From positions 1 to 43,034 of the forward strand of contig NZ_PQIA01000081.1 of NCBI RefSeq assembly GCF_003385235.1: a stretch of DNA of 43,034 nt, read 5' to 3'. This stretch comes from Amycolatopsis circi (GTDB taxonomy: Bacteria; Actinomycetota; Actinomycetes; Mycobacteriales; Pseudonocardiaceae). Under the pieces are notes generated by a model that was not told the origin of the DNA, ran no database searches, and worked only from the letters and a program-made list of their open reading frames with translations. Shown here piece after piece: positions 1-6,281 of the stretch; positions within the stretch are counted from its first letter, which is position 1; every line of letters starts with the position of its first letter. Position numbers and translations under genes: made by a program.

Positions 1-120
1 TGCGTGGGGGCACCCCGCAGCTGATTGTGTTGACGGTCTGGTGTTGCATGTCAAGGCGGGAAAGATGCCTTGACAAGCACCCCCAGACCGCATTTTTGGC
101 TTCGTATCGGGGTGCGGGGG
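1..120. repeat. Long hairpin repeat element, copy A
   Basis: A structured element whose reverse complement recurs at 42671-42791 (about 80 % identical by eye). The core hairpin spans 34-90. The inner stem TGTCAAGGC (49-57) pairs with GCCTTGACA (67-75) around a 9-nt loop. The outer stem CGGTCTGG (34-41) pairs with CCAGACCG (83-90). In the other copy the outer stem reads CGGTTCG/CGAACCG, so both arms changed together. No ORF with convincing coding character crosses it. Function unknown; a bidirectional terminator or a small mobile repeat is possible. The left edge may continue beyond the window. Confidence 0.75.
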
Positions 121-215
121 TGGTGTGGGTGCTTGGTGAGTGGGTGCATCGGTGCGGTTGGGCGGTGGGTGCGCGGCTGAGCGGTTTGGGGCGTAGAGGG
201 GCGCTCACGTTGGTG

Positions 216-270
216 GTCCGTGAAGGGCTCCTTGAGGGAATTAGATTCCCTCAAGGAGCCCTTCACGGAC
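216..270. repeat. Palindromic repeat, class I (perfect 26-bp arms)
   Basis: A perfect inverted repeat: 26-base arms at 216-241 and 245-270 separated by the trinucleotide TAG. The left arm begins GTCCGTGAAGGGCTCC. The same palindrome, with a different 3-nt centre (CTC), recurs at 42501-42555 after metK. It lies in the non-coding stretch ahead of the oxidoreductase at 452. As RNA it would form a very stable hairpin in either direction, but no T-tract follows on either side. Confidence 0.9.
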
Positions 271-277
271 GTTCGAG

Positions 278-332
278 GGTCGTGAGGGGAACCCTGGGGG
301 AATCAGAGTCCGTGAAGGTTCCCCTCACGGAC
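278..332. repeat. Palindromic repeat, class II
   Basis: Arms CGTGAGGGGAACC (281-293) and GGTTCCCCTCACG (317-329), extended with mismatches to 278/332. The central part is asymmetric and contains AGAGTCCGTGAA. The same chimeric centre appears, in reverse complement, in the repeat at 42563-42635, so these two are one subtype in opposite orientation. Related to the perfect palindrome at 22068-22122. The remaining sequence, 333-451, shows nothing I can support beyond the upstream region of the next gene. Confidence 0.85.
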
Positions 333-451
333 GGCGGAGGTGGCTGCGGTGAGGGCGGATGGTCCGGTTCGCGGAGTTGGTCACTGAATGATGGCGAACC
401 TGGGGCAGCGCTGATCCTGCCGATCCGCGCACCTGGCGGCACGATGGCCGG

Positions 452-1309
452 ATGACCACTGTCGCATTCCTCGGCACCGGAATCATGGGCCGTCCGATGG
501 CCGCCAATCTTGCTCGCGCTGGGGTGACCGTGCGGGCCTGGAATCGCACTCGCGCCAAGGCTGAGCCGCTTGCCGCCGAGGGCGTCACCGTTGTCGGGTC
601 GCCCGATGAAGCCGTGAAAGGTGCTGACTATCTGGTCACCATGCTCGCGGACGGGCCTGCGGTCGCGGAGGTGTTTCGCGGGCTTTCCCTCGAACCGGGG
701 ACGATTTGGCTGCAGACCAGCACCGTCGGGGTCGAGTGGGCTGATCGGCTTGCGGAGGCGTCCGTCGCGGCGGGGGTTCCGTTCGTGGATTGTCCGGTGA
801 TGGGGACGAAGGGGCCTGCCGAACAGGGACAGCTCCAAGTGCTCGCGGCCGGGCCGGACAACGTGCACGACGGTGCTGCGGTGGTGTTCGACGCGATTGG
901 TTCCAAGACTCGCTGGCTTGGCACCGAGCCTGGCACGGCAACGCGGCTCAAGCTGGTGATGAACGCTTGGATTCTCGCGCTCACCAATGGCACCGGCGAG
1001 AGTCTCGCCCTCGCGGGTGTGCTCGGAGTCGACCCGCAGTTGTTCTTCGACGTCATGAGCGGCACTGGGTTCGACGTGCCTTACGCGCGAGCCAAGGGGC
1101 CGATGATGCTGTCCGGCGAGTATCCGGCCAGCTTCCCGGCGTCGCTCGCGGCGAAGGACGCGCGGCTCGTCGTGGAGGCTGCGGGGCACGCGATCGACGT
1201 CGGCGGGGCGGCGGCTGCGTTGGCGCATCTCGAGTCCGCGGTCGAAGCGGGGCATGGCGAGGACGACATGGCTGCGGTGTACGAGGGGATCGTCAAGAAG
1301 GGGCGTTGA
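452..1309 (+). CDS. NAD(P)-dependent oxidoreductase, 3-hydroxyisobutyrate dehydrogenase family
   Basis: A 285-residue cytosolic protein of the beta-hydroxyacid dehydrogenase family, which oxidises or reduces small 3-hydroxyacids or succinic semialdehyde-type substrates with NAD(P). The Rossmann motif GTGIMG is at residues 8-13. The substrate-binding segment FVDCPVMGTKGPAEQG lies near residues 111-126 (DxPVSGG-like). The catalytic lysine region KLVMNAW places Lys167 and Asn171 in the family positions. Length fits the family (280-300). The ATG at 452 is the first start giving an intact Rossmann strand. Its end overlaps the convergent gene at 1293-2198 by 17 nt. The actual substrate cannot be read from sequence; glyoxylate/succinic semialdehyde reductase activity or an imine reductase-like role are alternatives. 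Confidence 0.85.
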   Translation: MTTVAFLGTGIMGRPMAANLARAGVTVRAWNRTRAKAEPLAAEGVTVVGSPDEAVKGADYLVTMLADGPAVAEVFRGLSLEPGTIWLQTSTVGVEWADRLAEASVAAGVPFVDCPVMGTKGPAEQGQLQVLAAGPDNVHDGAAVVFDAIGSKTRWLGTEPGTATRLKLVMNAWILALTNGTGESLALAGVLGVDPQLFFDVMSGTGFDVPYARAKGPMMLSGEYPASFPASLAAKDARLVVEAAGHAIDVGGAAAALAHLESAVEAGHGEDDMAAVYEGIVKKGR

Positions 1310-2198
1310 GAAGCGAAGCGACGCGGTCCACGCCGATGCCGGAGACGAGCAGGCGTTCCTTCGCGTTTCCGAGCAGCCGTGCGGTCCATGGGGTGAAGCC
1401 GCCATCGCCGACGGCTGCCGGTCCAGCGCCGAAGTCTGCGGTGACGGTGAAGCAAAGGCCGGAGTAGTAATCGCGGCCGACGGCGCGGTCCGGGGTGGCG
1501 GAGACCTCGACACCCGGCAGAGCGGCTTGCACTGAAGCGGCGAGATCGGCGAAGCGGCTGTCCAATGTGGTCACTTGGAAGCCTGCGGCACGGGCGCCGG
1601 CGGTGCGTACTGCGGTGGTGAGGAATCGAGCGTGCTCAATCAGGTGTTCGCGTTCGAAGGCCAGGCTGCCGCGGTCGCGACCGGCAGTGACGGCGGCGAA
1701 GAGGGAGAAGTGCGCGAACAGTCCGGGGCCCGGAGGCTGGGCTCGGACGATGCGTTGCACGGTGGCGAGCCGGACCGGCGAGGAACCGGTGCGGCGAACG
1801 GCGGCTTCCAGCGCCAGCCCGTTCGTCGGGTCCGCGGCGACTTCCGTGCCGCGGCCGGTGGGCACGACGCGGTGCTGGGCGAGTCCGGCCACTGTGGAGT
1901 GAGTGCCCAGCGGGACCACCGGGGAGAGCGTGACCCGTTCGAATTCCGGCGGGGCAGCGGAAAGCAGGGCGTCTTCGACCGGGCGAAGCACCTCGAAAGC
2001 GAGTGGCGCGGGCGTGGTGAAGCGGTCCGCGCGGTAGCGGCGCAGGACGTCTGGTCCGCGCAGCTTCGCGGCACGGCGGCGGGCTACTTCCAGTTGCAGC
2101 GTCGTCAGGTCCGCGCCGGGCAGGTCGGCGAGGACGTCGGCGGCGGGGCCGCCCGGTCCGGCGAGCACGCGGGGGAGCGGGCCGTTCGAGGAGTCCAT
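1293..2198 (-). CDS. Uncharacterised protein resembling a class II (HisRS/HisZ-like) synthetase core
   Basis: 301 residues, no signal peptide or membrane segment. I do not recognise it with certainty. Several segments recall the histidyl-tRNA synthetase fold: PVVPLGTHSTVAGL near 93-106; a motif-2-like stretch RLATVQRIVRAQ (143-154) followed by GLFAHFSLFAAVTAGRD (159-175); YYSGLCFTVTA (244-254), like the HisRS YYxGxxFE strand; and a terminal GIGVDRV (287-293), like the motif-3 G-x-G-x-x-R. No anticodon-binding domain is present. It could be an orphan HisZ-like or amino-acid-ligase paralogue. The start is the ATG at 2198; 155 bp separate it from the divergent gene at 2354. Function should not be assumed; the fold similarity is inference. 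Confidence 0.6.
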   Translation of the reverse strand: MDSSNGPLPRVLAGPGGPAADVLADLPGADLTTLQLEVARRRAAKLRGPDVLRRYRADRFTTPAPLAFEVLRPVEDALLSAAPPEFERVTLSPVVPLGTHSTVAGLAQHRVVPTGRGTEVAADPTNGLALEAAVRRTGSSPVRLATVQRIVRAQPPGPGLFAHFSLFAAVTAGRDRGSLAFEREHLIEHARFLTTAVRTAGARAAGFQVTTLDSRFADLAASVQAALPGVEVSATPDRAVGRDYYSGLCFTVTADFGAGPAAVGDGGFTPWTARLLGNAKERLLVSGIGVDRVASLLNAPS

Positions 2199-2353
2199 CG
2201 GCCGAGGAGACCAGGCCGGACGCGTCTCCGCGAACTGTTTTCCGTCGCGGCGACTCCGCTGGGTGACCGCAGCGGCGGGGGGTCCCGGCCGGGAAGCGCC
2301 GCAGGCGGTAACCTCACTTCCACCTAAGACCCCGCACCACCCGAGGAGGGCCC

Positions 2354-2749
2354 GTGTCGGCAGGGCAGATCGCCGCGCTGATCGCCGCAGGAGCTTTCGT
2401 ACTGCTGGTCTTGCTGCTGGCGATCCCGCTGCTCAAGCTCGGCCGCACGCTGGACGAGGCGACCATCGCGATCCGCAAGGCGCACGAGAACAGCGACCCG
2501 ATCCTGATCGGGGCCAACGAGACGATCACGCACGTCAACACGCAGCTCGAGCGCGTCGACGGGATCACCTCGAACGCGCAGGCGGTGAGCGGCAACGTGT
2601 CCGCGCTCTCGTCGGTGTTCACCGCGACGCTCGGCGGCCCGCTGGTGAAGACCGCCGCGCTGTCGTACGGGATCAGCAAGGCCATCCGCGCGCGCCGCAA
2701 GAAGCAGGAAGCGAAGGCGCAGCGCCCGGCCCGCCGGGGGAAGAAGTGA
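2354..2749 (+). CDS. DUF948 family membrane-anchored protein
   Basis: 131 residues starting at GTG 2354, 4 nt after a GAGGAGG-type ribosome site. One N-terminal transmembrane segment (about residues 5-27, AALIAAGAFVLLVLLLAIPL) is followed by a helical, probably coiled-coil region (30-95). It ends in a very basic tail (RARRKKQEAKAQRPARRGKK). This matches the DUF948 family found just upstream of alaS in many actinobacteria. Its role is unknown; the family is thought to form envelope-associated coiled-coil proteins. It overlaps the next gene by 4 nt, so the two are co-translated. Confidence 0.8.
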   Translation: MSAGQIAALIAAGAFVLLVLLLAIPLLKLGRTLDEATIAIRKAHENSDPILIGANETITHVNTQLERVDGITSNAQAVSGNVSALSSVFTATLGGPLVKTAALSYGISKAIRARRKKQEAKAQRPARRGKK

Positions 2750-3048
2750 AGCGGCTGTTCTGGCTCGGGGTCGGGGTCGTCGCGGGAGTCGCGCTGAGCC
2801 GCAAGGCGAGCGAAACCGCTCGTCAGGCCACGCCGGCCGGGCTAGCATCGAACTTGGGCGACGCCGTGCGGGAACTCGCGGGCGCCGTCGGTTCGTTCGG
2901 CGCCGAGGTGCGCGCCGGGATGAACGAACGGGAACAGGAGCTGCACGACATGGTCGAGGAGCGGACCGCCGCCGTCGCGCCGCCTTCGGGCGCGGGCAGG
3001 CACGCCGCACGTCGCCCCGCCCGGCGAGCTCGCCGGGCGGAGGGCTGA
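2746..3048 (+). CDS. Small DUF6167-like membrane protein
   Basis: 100 residues from GTG 2746, overlapping the previous stop codon by 4 nt. The N-terminus VKRLFWLGVGVVAGVALSRK is a short single membrane-spanning segment. The middle (about 35-75) is a predicted amphipathic helix, and the C-terminus is Arg/Ala-rich and disordered. Position between a DUF948 gene and alaS, and this architecture, match the actinobacterial DUF6167 family of unknown function. The last codons carry a 24-bp perfect palindrome (3017-3040). Confidence 0.75.
   Translation: MKRLFWLGVGVVAGVALSRKASETARQATPAGLASNLGDAVRELAGAVGSFGAEVRAGMNEREQELHDMVEERTAAVAPPSGAGRHAARRPARRARRAEG
3017..3040. terminator. GC-rich palindrome at the 3' end of the gene before alaS
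   Basis: CCGCCCGGCGAG (3017-3028) is followed directly by its reverse complement CTCGCCGGGCGG (3029-3040). It overlaps the last codons of the preceding gene and lies 87 nt before the alaS start. It may act as a terminator or attenuator, but there is no T-tract. Confidence 0.35.
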
Positions 3049-3127
3049 TCTCCGCGCGCCTTCCGCCGCCTCCGACCCCCGTTTCCTTCCCCGGCCGAAG
3101 CCGGGTCTTCAGCACAAGGACGTACCC

Positions 3128-5791
3128 GTGGACACACACGAGATCACCGACCGTTTCCTGCGCCATTTCGAAAGCCGGGGCCACACGCGCGTGCCGAGCG
3201 CCCCGCTGATCCTCGACGACCCGAACCTGCTGTTCGTCAACGCGGGCATGGTCCAGTTCAAGCCGTACTTCCTCGGCGAGGCCCCGCCGCCGTACCCGCG
3301 CGCGACCTCGGTGCAGAAGTGCGTGCGCACGCCGGACATCGACGAGGTCGGCAAGACGACCCGGCACAACACGTTCTTCCAGATGGCGGGCAACTTCTCG
3401 TTCGGCGACTACTTCAAGGAAGGCGCGATCGAGAACGCCTGGGAGCTGATCACCAAGTCCCAGGACGACGGCGGCTTCGGCCTGGACCCGGACCGGATCT
3501 GGGCGACCGTCTACGAGAAGGACAGCGAGGCGGCCGGCCTGTGGCGCAAGCTCACCGGCCTGCCCAGCGAGCGGATCCAGGTCCGCGACGGCAAGGACAA
3601 CTACTGGGACATGGGCGTGCCCGGTCCCGGCGGCCCGTGCTCGGAGATCTACTACGACCGCGGCCCGGACTACGGCCGCGAGGGCGGCCCGGTCGCCGAC
3701 GAGGACCGCTACATCGAGATCTGGAACCTTGTCTTCATGCAGGACGTCCGCGGCGAGCAGAGCCCGAAGCTGGGCCACCCGCCGATCGGCGAGCTGCCGA
3801 AGAAGAACATCGACACCGGCATGGGCGTCGAGCGCGTCGCGACGATCCTGCAGGGCGTCGAGAACGTGTACGAGACCGACCTGGTGCGCCCGGTGATCGG
3901 CCGCGCCGAGGAGTTCTCCGGCCGCCGCTACGGCGCCAACCACGCCGACGACGTGCGCTTCCGCGTCATCGCCGACCACGCGCGCACCGGCGTGCTGCTG
4001 ATCGGCGACGGCGTCACCCCGGGCAACGACGGCCGCGGCTACGTGCTGCGCCGGCTGCTGCGCCGCATCGTCCGTTCCACGCGCCTGCTGGGCGTGCAGG
4101 AGCCGGTGCTGCAGGAGTTCGCGAAGGTCGTCAGCAAGACCATGGGACCGACCTACCCCGAGCTGGTCAGCGGCTTCGACCGGATCTCCGAGGTCGTGCG
4201 CGTCGAGGAGGAGGCGTTCCTCGCCACCCTCACCAGCGGTTCGCGCATCTTCGACCTGGCCGCGGCCGAGACGAAGAAGGGCGGCGGCGACGTCCTCGCC
4301 GGCGACAAGGCGTTCCAGCTGCACGACACCTACGGCTTCCCGATCGACCTGACCCTCGAGATGGCGTCCGAGCAGGGCCTGTCCGTCGACGAGGACGGCT
4401 TCCGCACGCTCATGGAGGAGCAGCGCAAGCGCGCGAAGGCCGACGCGGCGTCGCGCAAGAGCGGCCACGGCGACCTGTCCGAATACCGCAAGGTGCTTGA
4501 GCAGCACGGCGAAACCCAGTTCCTCGGCTACACCGAGCTGCAGGCGGACGCGAAGGTCGTCGGCCTGCTCGAGGACGGCCTTCCGGTGCGCAGCGTCGCC
4601 GCGGGCCGCAAGGCCGAGCTGGTGCTCGACCGCACTCCGTTCTACGCCGAGAGCGGCGGACAGATCGCCGACACCGGCGTCCTGGTCGGCGACGGCGTCG
4701 AGCTGAAGGTCCTCGACGTGCAGAAGATCGTGCCGGGCCTGTTCGTGCACCGCGTCGAGGTCACCGAGGGCGAGGTCGCGCTCGACACCCGGCTCACCGG
4801 ATCGGTCGACGCGAACCGGCGGCTCTCGATCGAGCGCTCGCACTCGGCGACGCACCTCGTGCACGCGGCGGTCCGCGGCGCGTACGGCAAGCGCGCGGCG
4901 CAGGCCGGTTCGCTCAACGCGCCGGGCCGGATGCGGTTCGACTTCACCACTCCGGGCGCGGTGTCGGCCGACATCCTCACCGAGGTCGAGCAGGAAGTGA
5001 ACGACTACCTGCAGACCGACGTCGAGGTGCAGAGCTACACCACGACCAAGGACAAGGCGCTCGAGCTGGGCGCGGTCGCGCTGTTCGGCGAGAAGTACGG
5101 CAACGACGTCCGCGTCGTCGACATGGGCGAGTACTCGCGCGAGCTGTGCGGCGGCACGCACGTCGGCCGGATCGGCCAGCTCGGCCTGGTCAAGCTGGTG
5201 TCGGACGCGTCGGTCGGCTCCGGCGTGCACCGCGTCGAGGCGCTGGTCGGCCCGGACGCGCTCAAGCACGTCCGCAAGGAGCAGCTGCTCGTGTCGCAGC
5301 TGGCGAACACGTTCAAGGTGCCGTCCGACGAACTGCCCGGCCGGATCGAGGACGTGCTGTCCCGGCTGAAGAACGCGGAGAAGGAGATCGAGCAGCTGCG
5401 CACGCAGCAGGTGCTCGGCTCGGCGGGCGCGCTGGCGGACAAGGCGCAGGACGTCTCCGGCGTCTCGGTGGTCGCCGAGGTCGTGCCCGACGTCGACGGC
5501 AACGGCCTGCGCGCGCTCGCCTCCGACATCCGCGGCCGTCTCGGCGACCGCGCCGGTGTGGTCGCGCTGTTCGCGCCCGCGGGGGAGAAGGTGGCCTTCG
5601 TGGTCGCCACGACCTCGGCGGCGCGCGACAAGGGAATCGCGGCCGGCAAGCTCGTGCCGTCGTTCGCCGAGGCGATCGGCGGACGCGGCGGCGGCAAGCC
5701 GGACATGGCCCAAGGCGGCGGCAGCAACCCGGCTGGCGCGGAGCAGGCCGTGACGGCCCTGCGCGCGGCGGTCGCGAACCTTGGCCGCTAA
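3128..5791 (+). CDS. alaS: Alanyl-tRNA synthetase
   Basis: 887 residues, full length for bacterial AlaRS, which charges tRNA-Ala and edits Ser/Gly mischarging. Domains in order: class II catalytic core (1-about 245; RHNTFFQMAGNFSFGDYF and the motif-3-type GMGVERVAT), tRNA-binding region, editing domain with zinc ligands HSATH (His572, His576) and CGGTH (Cys674, His678), then the C-terminal DHHA1/C-Ala region ending in a Gly-rich GGRGGGKPDMAQGGGS motif. The start is GTG 3128. The gene ends inside the ruvX start region (11-nt overlap), and ruvX, mltG and aroE follow closely, so these form one operon. Confidence 0.97.
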   Translation: MDTHEITDRFLRHFESRGHTRVPSAPLILDDPNLLFVNAGMVQFKPYFLGEAPPPYPRATSVQKCVRTPDIDEVGKTTRHNTFFQMAGNFSFGDYFKEGAIENAWELITKSQDDGGFGLDPDRIWATVYEKDSEAAGLWRKLTGLPSERIQVRDGKDNYWDMGVPGPGGPCSEIYYDRGPDYGREGGPVADEDRYIEIWNLVFMQDVRGEQSPKLGHPPIGELPKKNIDTGMGVERVATILQGVENVYETDLVRPVIGRAEEFSGRRYGANHADDVRFRVIADHARTGVLLIGDGVTPGNDGRGYVLRRLLRRIVRSTRLLGVQEPVLQEFAKVVSKTMGPTYPELVSGFDRISEVVRVEEEAFLATLTSGSRIFDLAAAETKKGGGDVLAGDKAFQLHDTYGFPIDLTLEMASEQGLSVDEDGFRTLMEEQRKRAKADAASRKSGHGDLSEYRKVLEQHGETQFLGYTELQADAKVVGLLEDGLPVRSVAAGRKAELVLDRTPFYAESGGQIADTGVLVGDGVELKVLDVQKIVPGLFVHRVEVTEGEVALDTRLTGSVDANRRLSIERSHSATHLVHAAVRGAYGKRAAQAGSLNAPGRMRFDFTTPGAVSADILTEVEQEVNDYLQTDVEVQSYTTTKDKALELGAVALFGEKYGNDVRVVDMGEYSRELCGGTHVGRIGQLGLVKLVSDASVGSGVHRVEALVGPDALKHVRKEQLLVSQLANTFKVPSDELPGRIEDVLSRLKNAEKEIEQLRTQQVLGSAGALADKAQDVSGVSVVAEVVPDVDGNGLRALASDIRGRLGDRAGVVALFAPAGEKVAFVVATTSAARDKGIAAGKLVPSFAEAIGGRGGGKPDMAQGGGSNPAGAEQAVTALRAAVANLGR

Positions 5792-6281
5792 CTCCAGGAG
5801 GGGCCCGGATCGGCCCGGCGAGTCCGATCCGGGACGGGGCAGGCGGCTCGCGGTCGATGTCGGGTCTGTCCGGGTGGGGGTCGCGCTGAGCGATCCCGCC
5901 CCCGTGCTCGCGAGCCCGCTCGTTACCCTCTCCCGTGATGCGAAGGACGACAGCGATCTGGACCGGCTTGCCGACCTCGTCACCGAACACGAGGTGGTCG
6001 AGGTGATCGTGGGCTTGCCGAGGACGTTGGCGAACCGGCAGGGCGCGGCCGCGGACATCGCGCTCGCGTATGCGGAGAAGCTCGCCGGGCGCGTGGGGGA
6101 CGTGCCCGTGCGGCTGGCAGACGAGCGGTTGACGACGGTCACCGCGTCGCGAATGCTGTCCCAGCGGGGGGTCAAGGGACGCAAGCAGCGCGCCGTGGTG
6201 GACCAGGCAGCGGCAGTCGAGATCCTGCAAGCCTGGCTCGACGCCGCCGCCGCGCACCGCGCCCGGAAAGGCGACTCATGA
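5781..6281 (+). CDS. ruvX: Holliday junction resolvase-like protein RuvX (YqgF)
   Basis: 166 residues with an RNase H-like fold; the family is linked to pre-16S rRNA 5' maturation and Holliday junction resolution. Visible motifs are LAVDVGSVRVGVALSD (about 23-38, first catalytic Asp), IVGLPRTLANRQG (about 76-88), LADERLTTVTA (about 111-121, acidic pair) and a C-terminal DQAAAVEILQAWLD. The start is uncertain. TTG 5781 overlaps the alaS end and is the only in-frame NTG codon upstream of the first motif, yet a strong AGGAGG lies inside the reading frame at 5796-5801 with no usual start codon after it. It overlaps mltG by 4 nt. Confidence 0.9.
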   Translation: MAANSRRGPDRPGESDPGRGRRLAVDVGSVRVGVALSDPAPVLASPLVTLSRDAKDDSDLDRLADLVTEHEVVEVIVGLPRTLANRQGAAADIALAYAEKLAGRVGDVPVRLADERLTTVTASRMLSQRGVKGRKQRAVVDQAAAVEILQAWLDAAAAHRARKGDS

